A stretch of 17,331 nucleotides of DNA from PNAI01 sp964575715. GTDB lineage: Bacteria; Pseudomonadota; Alphaproteobacteria; Rhizobiales; Xanthobacteraceae. Where the stretch lies: NCBI GenBank assembly GCA_964575715.1, contig CAZNSG010000135.1, positions 1-17,331 of the forward strand. Reading direction: 5' to 3'. The notes beneath the pieces are model-generated. The model was not told the DNA's origin and ran no database searches. It saw only the letters and a list, made by a program, of their open reading frames with translations. A program made the position numbers and the translations under genes. This document shows, in pieces, positions 1 through 5,182 of the stretch (its first letter is position 1; the number at the start of each line of letters is the position of its first letter).

Positions 1-11
1 TGTGCATCTGG

Positions 12-110
12 ATTCCGGGTTCGCGGACTTCGCACCCAAGTCGGCTGTAGCCGACTTGGGCAGTATCACTTGCCGATCTCGGGTAAACCCGAGATCGGTG
101 GCCCCGGAAT
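12..110. repeat. REP-like palindromic element with two internal hairpins
   Basis: The element is bounded by ATTCCGGG (12-19) and its complement CCCGGAAT (103-110). Inside are two perfect 12-bp hairpins, each with a 2-nt loop: 35-46 with 49-60, and 73-84 with 87-98. The same ATTCCGGG...CCCGGAAT frame recurs at 11800-11892, and a related ATTGCCGGG...CCCGGCAAT frame at 17114-17187. Such intergenic palindromes are common in Bradyrhizobium-like genomes. No coding function is visible. Confidence 0.75.
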
Positions 111-138
111 GACTGCTGTAGGGTTTTTCAGCAAACCG

Positions 139-218
139 CTAGTGTGGTTTTGGTTCAGAAATTCCCTTGACGGACTTAAGAGGCGGGGATGAAGGGAACT
201 TCTGAACCACCACACTAG
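139..218. repeat. 80-bp inverted repeat, MITE-like or long hairpin
   Basis: The left arm (139-168) and right arm (192-218) are near-perfect complements. The outer arms both read CTAGTGTGGT and the inner arms GGTTCAGAA then TTCCCTT, with 3 extra T/G bases in the left arm and one mismatch. The loop is 23 nt (169-191). It lies about 40 nt past the stop of the minus-strand yqeY gene, so it could form a 3' mRNA hairpin. No T-run follows it on either strand, so I do not call it a terminator. It has no transposase and no clear target-site duplication. Confidence 0.75.
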
Positions 219-257
219 TCGAGGTTTTGGTGCAGGCGGCGTGCGGCGCGGCACCGC

Positions 258-710
258 TTATTTGAGATGCTCTTTGACCTTCGCGCTTGCCTTGCCGAAG
301 TCGAGCTTGCCGGTGAAGCGTTCTTTGAGCGCGGCCATGACGCGGCCCATGTCCTTTAAGCCTTGCGCGTTGATTTCATGCACAATGGCGGCAATGGCGG
401 CGCCGGCTTCGACGTCGGACATTTGCTTGGGAAGATAGGCGGAGATGATCTCGATTTCCGCACGCTCCTGCGCCGCCAATTCGGCGCGGCCAGCCTTCTC
501 GTAAATCTCGGCCGATTCCTGGCGCTGCTTGATCATCTTCTGCAAGAGGCCAAGCAGATCCAGATCGGCAAGCGGGCCCTTGCCCTGCCCGCCAGCCTCG
601 ATATCGGCGCTTTGAAAGGCCGAATTGATCAGGCGGAGCGTCGAGACGCGGCGCGCATCGCGCGCCTTCATCGCAATCTTCAATGCGGCGTTGATCTCGT
701 CGCGTAACAC
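258..710 (-). CDS. GatB/YqeY domain-containing protein
   Basis: This 150-residue protein begins MLRDEINAALKIAMKARD, which is characteristic of the YqeY family. The family shares the C-terminal helical domain of the amidotransferase subunit GatB (transamidation of Glu-tRNA(Gln)) but occurs as a free-standing protein of about 150 residues, so the length is normal. It is mostly helical, with the conserved stretch EIISAYLPKQMS near residues 85-97 and a C-terminal region containing MGRVMAALKERF. The start is GTG (708-710), with an AAGG about 10 nt upstream. It is divergent from carA across a 66-nt gap, a common arrangement in Bradyrhizobium-like genomes, where dnaG and rpoD often follow. Here dnaG is not present in the 257 nt visible downstream. 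The biochemical role of free YqeY proteins is not settled; the tRNA or amidotransferase link is by domain homology only. Confidence 0.93.
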   Translation of the reverse strand: MLRDEINAALKIAMKARDARRVSTLRLINSAFQSADIEAGGQGKGPLADLDLLGLLQKMIKQRQESAEIYEKAGRAELAAQERAEIEIISAYLPKQMSDVEAGAAIAAIVHEINAQGLKDMGRVMAALKERFTGKLDFGKASAKVKEHLK

Positions 711-730
711 GGATAATGCCTTTCCGCGGA

Positions 731-750
731 GGCGCCGCCTTGCCGGCGCC
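731..750. promoter_or_regulatory. GC-rich hairpin in the yqeY-carA divergent gap
   Basis: GGCGCCG (731-737) pairs with CGGCGCC (744-750) around a 6-nt loop, 27 nt before the proposed carA start. It would lie in the carA leader or promoter region. No poly-T follows, so it is not an intrinsic terminator. Its role is unknown. Confidence 0.4.
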
Positions 751-776
751 GCAATATGTCAATTCTTAGGCCTTGC

Positions 777-1577
777 ATGAACGAGACACAACCGGCCTCC
801 ACGCTCTGGCTCGAGCCCAAGGCCACCGCGCTCCTGGTGCTGGCCGACGGGTGCGTGCTGGAGGGCATGGGTTTTGGGGCCACCGGGCAGGCCGTGGGCG
901 AGCTGTGTTTCAACACCGCCATGACCGGATATCAGGAGATCCTCACCGATCCTTCGTATGCCGGGCAGATCATCACCTTCACTTTTCCGCATATCGGCAA
1001 TGTCGGCACCAATGAGGAGGACATCGAAACCGTCAACCTCGCGGCGACGCCCGGCGCGCGCGGCGTGGTGCTGCACAGCCCGATCACGCAACCCTCAAAC
1101 TACCGCGCCAAGCGCCACCTCGACCACTGGCTAAAAAGCCGCGGCATCATCGGATTGTCCGGCCTCGATACGCGGGCGCTGACCGCGCTCATCCGGGAAA
1201 AGGGCATGCCCAACGCGGTGATCGCGCACGAGCCGTCGGGCAATTTCGATCTCGCCGCGCTCAAGCAAGCAGCGCGCGAATGGCCAGGCCTGGTCGGCAT
1301 GGACCTCGTGCCCATGGTCACATGCGGGCAGCGCTTTAGCTGGGACGAGACGCCTTGGGCATGGGGCAAGGGCTACGCCCGGCTGGACAATCCGAAGTTT
1401 CATGTGGTCGCGGTCGACTACGGCATCAAGCGCAATATCCTGCGGCTGCTCGCCGGCTCCGGCTGCCGGGTGACCGTGGTGCCGGCGCAGACAACGGCTG
1501 AGGAAATTTTCGCGCTCAAGCCTGACGGGATATTCCTCTCCAACGGCCCGGGCGATCCGGCCGCCACCGGCGAATAG
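777..1577 (+). CDS. CarA N-terminal fragment as it would terminate at the amber codon
   Basis: If TAG at 1575-1577 is read as stop, translation yields 266 residues. These comprise the whole CPSase small-chain N-terminal domain and the first part of the glutaminase domain, up to FLSNGPGDPAATGE. The fragment keeps the oxyanion-region Gly residues (NGPGDP) but lacks the catalytic Cys, His and Glu, so it could not hydrolyse glutamine. It could in principle still bind CarB, since the N-terminal domain makes part of that contact in E. coli; that is inference. Confidence 0.5.
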   Translation: MNETQPASTLWLEPKATALLVLADGCVLEGMGFGATGQAVGELCFNTAMTGYQEILTDPSYAGQIITFTFPHIGNVGTNEEDIETVNLAATPGARGVVLHSPITQPSNYRAKRHLDHWLKSRGIIGLSGLDTRALTALIREKGMPNAVIAHEPSGNFDLAALKQAAREWPGLVGMDLVPMVTCGQRFSWDETPWAWGKGYARLDNPKFHVVAVDYGIKRNILRLLAGSGCRVTVVPAQTTAEEIFALKPDGIFLSNGPGDPAATGE

Positions 1578-1580
1578 GCC

Positions 1581-1976
1581 GTGCCGGTGATCCAAAAACT
1601 CATCGCCAGCGGCCTTCCGGCATTTGGAATATGTCTTGGCCACCAGATGCTCGCCATCGCGATCGGCGGCAAGACCGTCAAGATGCACCAGGGCCATCAC
1701 GGCGCGAACCATCCGGTGAAAGATCTGGTCACCGGCAAGGTGGAAATCACCTCGATGAATCACGGCTTCGCGGTGGACGGCAAAACGCTGCCCAAAAATG
1801 TCGAGGAGACCCACATCTCGCTGTTCGACGGCTCGAACTGCGGCATCGCGCTCAAGGACCAGCCGGTGTTCTCGGTGCAGTACCACCCGGAGGCCTCGCC
1901 CGGTCCGCGCGACAGCCATTACCTCTTCGAGCGGTTCGTGGCGATGATGCGCAAGCGAAACGGCGGCGCCAACTGA
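1581..1976 (+). CDS. CarA C-terminal fragment with the glutaminase triad, possible GTG restart
   Basis: The same frame reopens right after the amber codon, with a GTG at 1581-1583 only one codon beyond it. The 131-residue product would hold the catalytic Cys (residue 18, GICLGHQ), MNHGFAV, and His102/Glu104 (YHPEA). Stop-to-start reinitiation over one codon is possible, but no convincing Shine-Dalgarno sequence precedes the GTG. It would also lack the first strand of the amidotransferase fold. I treat it as the 3' part of carA rather than a normal gene. Confidence 0.35.
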   Translation: MPVIQKLIASGLPAFGICLGHQMLAIAIGGKTVKMHQGHHGANHPVKDLVTGKVEITSMNHGFAVDGKTLPKNVEETHISLFDGSNCGIALKDQPVFSVQYHPEASPGPRDSHYLFERFVAMMRKRNGGAN

Positions 1977-1998
1977 GCGAGTTACATTTACCTCTTTT

Positions 1999-2016
1999 TT
2001 ACGGCTGCAGCCGTAA
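1999..2016. repeat. 18-bp perfect palindrome downstream of carA
   Basis: TTACGGCTGCAGCCGTAA reads the same on both strands and lies 23 nt past the carA stop. On the plus strand the T-run precedes the hairpin instead of following it, and on the minus strand an A-run follows it, so it is not a canonical intrinsic terminator. It could act as an mRNA 3' stem or a protein site. Confidence 0.5.
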
Positions 2017-2094
2017 GCCCGAATCACGCGCCGTTTCACCGCGCGCGGAAAGCTGCGCCTTGGCGGCGGTATTCGTCGCACCGGCGGCATGGCG

Positions 2095-2199
2095 CTAGAG
2101 CCTTATCGTTTTTGATTGAATCAGAGCGGGGCTCTAGCTTCTTGTTTGAGCATGATCTTTTCCGAAAACCGGTTTCCACTTTTCGGGATCATGCTCTAG
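2095..2199. repeat. Rhizobiales-type mosaic intergenic repeat, copy 1
   Basis: There are two palindromic modules. The left one (2095-2136) is bounded by CTAGAGC and GCTCTAG. The right one (2148-2199) runs from GAGCATGATC to GATCATGCTC around a core TCCGAAAACCGG...CCACTTTTCGG. Copies with the same two modules lie at 3653-3758 and 4053-4166, and the right module recurs at 14070-14138. The design resembles the RIME/ABC mosaic elements described in rhizobia; that name is by resemblance only. Confidence 0.8.
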
Positions 2200-2263
2200 G
2201 AACTCGCAAAAGCTGGGGGCGAAAACGAATTGGTAAACTTTTTCTTGTCATACCATTCGCGTT

Positions 2264-2791
2264 ATGCCGGCCATCAAACCATCCGCGCTCGAAGCTCTCA
2301 TGTTTGCCGACGACGGCTCGGTGCCGAACAACCCGAGCCTGCCGTTCTTGATCTATCGCAATGCCATCGACCTTATGGGCACGCCCGATCCGGAGACCGC
2401 GATCGAGACCGTGTTTCGCGAAAACGGCTGGGGCGAGATGTGGCGCAACGGCATCTACGAATACATGCATTACCATTCCATGATCCATGAGGTCATGGGC
2501 GTTGCGCGCGGGCGCGCCAGAGTGAGTTTCGGCGGCACGCAGGGGCGCGAACTTGATCTTGCCCAAGGCGATATCGTCGTGCTGCCGGCCGGTACCGGCC
2601 ACCAGGGCCTGTGGGTAAGTCCCGACCTCGTGGTCATCGGCGCCTACCCGGGGAGCGGCCGCTATGATCTGTGCCGCGGCAGCAAGGTCGAGTACGCCAA
2701 GGCGATCGTGACAATCCCGCTCGTGCCGCTGCCGAAGACCGATCCGGCATATGGTCAGGACGGTCCTCTGCTCCGGCTGTGGCGTTCCTGA
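2264..2791 (+). CDS. YjlB-like cupin domain protein
   Basis: This is a 175-residue soluble protein with a single cupin fold. Cupin motif 1 appears as HYHSMIHEVMGVARG (about residues 68-82), with histidines and a glutamate suited to bind a metal. Motif 2 appears as GDIVVLPAGTGHQGL (about 106-120). The opening with FADDGSVPNNPSLPFLIY and the closing WRS-type tail match the YjlB/COG4297 family, whose function is unknown; related cupins are often isomerases or small-molecule dioxygenases. The ATG at 2264 has no strong ribosome-binding site, but the family N-terminus fits. Mosaic repeat copy 1 ends 65 nt upstream, and the methyltransferase gene starts 161 nt downstream on the same strand. The family assignment is from motifs; the substrate is unknown. 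Confidence 0.88.
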   Translation: MPAIKPSALEALMFADDGSVPNNPSLPFLIYRNAIDLMGTPDPETAIETVFRENGWGEMWRNGIYEYMHYHSMIHEVMGVARGRARVSFGGTQGRELDLAQGDIVVLPAGTGHQGLWVSPDLVVIGAYPGSGRYDLCRGSKVEYAKAIVTIPLVPLPKTDPAYGQDGPLLRLWRS

Positions 2792-2952
2792 TCCACAGGC
2801 AAATTGTCGTCCCCCTTGTGGTCGATGCCAAGCGGCGCAGGATGATCCGCGCCTGGAAGAAAGAGGATTCCGAGATCACAATGTCCGGATTTGCACGTCT
2901 GCTGCCGCAACCCTCGCCTGCTTGGGCGGAGAGAGCGCACAGGGGTTAGTCC

Positions 2953-3642
2953 ATGGACGACTGGATCGCCTTTTGGGACTCCGAGCACGCGATCTACGTC
3001 AGCGCGCGGCATCGCGATGTGCATTATCGTATTGTCGCCGAGCATATTCGCCGGTACGTGCCGGCCGGAGGGTTTGTGCTCGATTACGGCTGCGGCGAAG
3101 CCCTGCACGCCGAGCAGCCGGCAGAAGCGGCTGGTCAGCTTATACTGTGCGAGGCGGCACCGCAGGTGCGCGCCGCGTTGGCCGCGCGCTTTGCCGGCAC
3201 GGCCAAGATCCTGGTGAGGTCGCCCGAGCAGGTCACCGCCCTGCCCGATCAGTCGCTCGATCTCATCGTCATGCATTCTGTCGCGCAATATCTCACTGCG
3301 CAGGAGCTCGACAACCTGCTCGTCCTGTTTCATCGCCTGCTGAAAAGTGGCGGTCAGCTGGTGCTTGGCGACATCATTCCGCCGCAGGTATCGGCGTTGA
3401 CCGATGCGCTTGCGCTGCTGCGGCTGGCTGTGCGCGAAGGATTTTTCATTGCTGCGTGTTTCGGTCTTGTACGCACCGTGTTGTCAAACTACTGGAGCCT
3501 GCGCTCGACGCTCGGGCTTACCCGCTACGATAGGGACGAGATGCTGGGCAAGCTCACCAAAGCCGGATTCTGGGCGATGACTGCGCACATGAACATCGGT
3601 CACAACCAGGCGCGCATTACCTTCCTCGCGCGTCCGGCATGA
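2953..3642 (+). CDS. class I SAM-dependent methyltransferase
   Basis: The 229-residue protein carries the methyltransferase motif I as FVLDYGCGEA (41-50), an acidic residue after the second strand (LCEAAP, about 65-70) to bind the SAM ribose, and LPDQSLDLIVMHSVAQYL (97-114), typical of motif IV. These are followed by HRLLKSGGQLVLGDIIPP (127-144), motif V/VI. That is the Methyltransf_11/12 layout. The C-terminal region (about 150-185) is rich in aliphatic and aromatic residues (ALALLRLAVREGFFIAACF), suggesting a lid or a membrane-associated or lipid-like substrate; that is inference. The ATG at 2953 has AGGGG 8 nt upstream. It shares strand and neighbourhood with the cupin gene but the 161-nt gap leaves co-transcription uncertain. 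The substrate cannot be told from sequence. Confidence 0.88.
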   Translation: MDDWIAFWDSEHAIYVSARHRDVHYRIVAEHIRRYVPAGGFVLDYGCGEALHAEQPAEAAGQLILCEAAPQVRAALAARFAGTAKILVRSPEQVTALPDQSLDLIVMHSVAQYLTAQELDNLLVLFHRLLKSGGQLVLGDIIPPQVSALTDALALLRLAVREGFFIAACFGLVRTVLSNYWSLRSTLGLTRYDRDEMLGKLTKAGFWAMTAHMNIGHNQARITFLARPA

Positions 3643-3652
3643 GGGCAGGCAG

Positions 3653-3758
3653 CTAGAGCGCATTCCGATTAGGTTGAATCGGAAACGCGCTCTAGATTCC
3701 TTATTTGGTCGCATTTTCTGCGGAAAACCGGTGTCCACTTTTCCGGAAAATGCTCTAA
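3653..3758. repeat. mosaic intergenic repeat, copy 2
   Basis: This has the same two-module design as copy 1. A CTAGAGCGC...GCGCTCTAG palindrome (3653-3695), with an inner CCGATT...AATCGG stem, is followed by a GCATTTTC...GAAAATGC module with core GCGGAAAACCGG and CCACTTTTCC. It starts 11 nt after the methyltransferase stop and may serve as its 3' hairpin. Confidence 0.78.
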
Positions 3759-3791
3759 TATTCGACTATGCGTCATCCGAGCGGAAGCTTG

Positions 3792-3983
3792 TCAGTCCGT
3801 TTCGCGGGTTTCGGCCACCACGCTGTCGATCCGCGAGGCTCCCATCAGTTTGATTTGCAGGTTCCGCGCTTCCCCTTCCATACCCATCCAGCGTAATTTT
3901 CGGATGCGTTTGATCAGTTCGTTCGCCGCTCTCTGATCTGCCGAAACATCGGGAAGCTCCTGCTGCTTAAATTGCATTTCCAT
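3792..3983 (-). CDS. small conserved hypothetical protein, 63 aa
   Basis: The ATG at 3981-3983 is preceded at 8 nt by AGGGAG, a good ribosome-binding site that supports this short gene. The product is hydrophilic, with no signal peptide or membrane segment. Its core, ANELIKRIRKLRWMGMEGEA (about residues 19-38), is amphipathic and basic, and resembles small uncharacterised proteins I recall from Bradyrhizobium, where an 'IRKLRWxGM..EA' motif is conserved. I know of no assigned function. It is transcribed away from the methyltransferase, with repeat copy 3 upstream at 4053-4166 and repeat copy 2 just past its stop. The basic helix could bind nucleic acid or a partner protein, but nothing in the sequence proves this. 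Confidence 0.72.
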   Translation of the reverse strand: MEMQFKQQELPDVSADQRAANELIKRIRKLRWMGMEGEARNLQIKLMGASRIDSVVAETRETD

Positions 3984-4052
3984 GGACGTACTCCCTAATC
4001 GTTTTTTGATTGTTGTCGCACTTTACCGCAGCACGCGTTGTGCAATACGCAA

Positions 4053-4166
4053 CTAGAGTCATACCCATGTTGCCCAACATGCTGGAATCAGAATCGGGCT
4101 CCAGCTTATTATTCGCGCATGATCGTTTCCGAAAATAAATTGCGACTTTTCGGGATCACGCTCTAG
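4053..4166. repeat. mosaic intergenic repeat, copy 3 (diverged)
   Basis: The left module opens with CTAGAG (4053-4058) and closes with the imperfect GGCTCCAG. It holds an extra internal stem, CATGTTG...CAACATG. The right module runs from GCATGATCGTTTCCGAAAA to CTTTTCGGGATCACGCTCTAG (ends 4166). It lies upstream of the 63-aa gene and downstream of the phasin-like gene. Confidence 0.7.
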
Positions 4167-4249
4167 CAATACGCAACGCTTGCGCAACCAAACGCCAATA
4201 TGGTCGCAGGTCTTTGAAATTGTCGATTCAAAAACCGGCTACCAATTCC

Positions 4250-4636
4250 TCAAGCCAAAGAGCCATTGCCCACGGAACCGTTGGTCAGAAACCGCGTGCT
4301 CAGGTTCATGATCTTCTGGCTGTCGGCAAGCAGGCGCCGGCCGTCCTCGACGAACAGTTCCATGCGCTTTCCGACGCACTCCTGACATGCATCCGCGGTT
4401 TCCGGCACGGTACGCGCGGCGGTCAATTTGGCGACCAGTTCGGAATTGAGGCTGGCCTCGGACTGGGCACGCGCGAGCCAGGCCTGATTGATCTCCTGAA
4501 ACGCGTCGAACAATTCTTTTTGAATTTCAATCAACGCCTCGACACGTTTTTTTCCGAACTCGACAATTTCCGCCGGTACAAAGTTCGGGACTAGCTGCTC
4601 TTGCGACTCTTGAATACGTGTTTGTGTTTGCGCCAT
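4250..4636 (-). CDS. phasin family protein
   Basis: This is a 128-residue helical protein with the phasin-type pattern FGKKRVEALIEIQKELFDAF (about 27-46), INQAWLARAQSE and a second helix pair with GKRMELFVEDGRRLLADSQKI (about 88-108). Phasins coat polyhydroxyalkanoate granules and regulate their size; several alphaproteobacterial family members are instead general helical-bundle proteins. The start ATG is backed by a strong GGAGG 7 nt upstream. Two Cys residues in the centre (CQEC, about 83-86) are unusual for phasins and could form a disulfide or bind metal. No PHA synthase or depolymerase gene is in view, so the granule role rests only on family resemblance. An AT-rich stretch at about 4719-4732 (upstream on the minus strand) could hold its promoter. 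Confidence 0.8.
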   Translation of the reverse strand: MAQTQTRIQESQEQLVPNFVPAEIVEFGKKRVEALIEIQKELFDAFQEINQAWLARAQSEASLNSELVAKLTAARTVPETADACQECVGKRMELFVEDGRRLLADSQKIMNLSTRFLTNGSVGNGSLA

Positions 4637-5052
4637 GATCTGCCTCCATCAGATGCCTTGGTTCGCCGCCTGATCATGATGGGCGAAATGCCGACATGTC
4701 CGGTAGGCCCCAAATGCATTATTAAATAAACATAGGCCGATCCTGCTTGTCGAGGAAGTCCCCGCAATCGTCTTGGTAGCGTTCTTAACGTGATTCTATT
4801 TCAAATCGATGACAGGGCATAATCTTGCAGGCAGCTTCCTTTGATCTTGTGCTTGAGATCATGTTCTTGCCCATTTCTCTTGCCCATCGAGAGGTATGCA
4901 GGTGAGCCGCCCGAACGGCTCCGTCCCGCAAAAAACACCGTGTCCTTTGATCATGTCCATGCACATCGAGCCATAAGCGGCTGATCCGCCCAGGTATTAC
5001 GGACGGCAAAAATGAGTAAGGATCGCTTGCCTTTCCGCCTTTTCCTCACCGA
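4637..5052. other. gene-free intergenic stretch
   Basis: About 416 nt lie between the phasin-like gene and the small-RNA candidate. The left end would hold the phasin-like gene's leader and promoter (AT-rich patch near 4719-4732). The right end would hold the promoter of the RNA candidate. A partial direct repeat, TCTTGCCCAT, appears twice near 4864-4888. The one short reading frame here has no recognisable protein and no convincing ribosome-binding site. I see nothing else. Confidence 0.6.
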
Positions 5053-5142
5053 CGATTCTGGTCTAACGAGCGCACCCGGGGTCTTGAGGGTCCCGACGCC
5101 GGGGTAAGAGGGACGCGCACCATGCGCGCCGTTTTTTTATGC
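5053..5142 (+). ncRNA. candidate small RNA, copy A of a duplicated terminator-bearing element
   Basis: This 90-nt segment aligns end to end with 7789-7881, upstream of carB. The first 22 nt differ at 2 positions and the last 32 nt at 2 positions; the middle is more diverged. It ends in an intrinsic terminator: stem CGCGCA (5114-5119), loop CCA, TGCGCG (5123-5128), then T7 (5132-5138). No gene follows on the plus strand, since the DUF2207 gene is convergent, so this copy looks like a free-standing transcription unit. Conservation starts around GATTCTGGTCTAA, which might contain the -10 region. I do not recognise an Rfam family. Confidence 0.5.
5112..5138 (+). terminator. intrinsic terminator of small-RNA candidate A
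   Basis: A 6-bp GC-rich stem extended by one pair past a mismatch, with a 3-nt loop, is followed one base later by seven T residues on the plus strand. The minus strand has no T-run, so it does not serve the convergent DUF2207 gene. Confidence 0.65.
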
Positions 5143-5182
5143 CTATAGAGCGCGACCGAGCGAAACGACCTGATTGCCACGC

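Larger units (their letters stand above)
777..1976 (+). pseudogene. carA: carA, carbamoyl-phosphate synthase small subunit, with an in-frame amber codon
   Basis: CarA hydrolyses glutamine and channels ammonia to CarB for carbamoyl phosphate synthesis (arginine and pyrimidines). Reading through position 1575-1577 (TAG) gives a complete 399-residue protein: an N-terminal CPSase_sm_chain domain (about 1-145, with FNTAMTGYQEILTDPSYAGQ) and a class I glutamine amidotransferase domain. The domain has GICLGHQ with the nucleophile at Cys286 and YHPEASPGP with His370 and Glu372. The offset from E. coli Cys269/His353/Glu355 is 17 for all three, so there is no indel. The TAG is codon 267, in GDPAATGE-stop-AVPVIQ; relatives I know have Tyr there (GEYAVPVIQ or GKYAVPVIQ). 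A single base change from TAC or TAT explains it. ATG 777 is preferred over ATG 756 because an AGG lies just upstream and the N-terminus then fits the family. The gene may be a real mutation, a read-through gene or a sequence error. Confidence 0.9.

Noticed and set aside
66..254. Minus-strand frame of 62 codons at the left edge
   Set aside because: It runs through palindromic repeats and the 139-218 inverted repeat; no family resemblance or ribosome-binding site.
1999..2016. Palindrome after carA as a terminator
   Set aside because: The T-run precedes the stem on the plus strand and an A-run follows on the minus strand, so it lacks the required order.
1131..2090. Open frame of 319 codons on the minus strand across carA
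   Set aside because: It is antisense to a clear carA, has no recognisable domain, and is Arg/His/Ala-rich as expected from a high-GC shadow frame.
2671..2949. Plus-strand frame spanning the cupin 3' end and the gap before the methyltransferase
   Set aside because: Its first half overlaps the cupin gene out of frame. The remainder (IRAWKKEDSEI...) shows no known domain; the KR-rich stretch could be a relic but cannot be supported.
5113..5182. Terminator for the DUF2207 gene formed by the small-RNA hairpin
   Set aside because: On the minus strand the hairpin is not followed by T residues.
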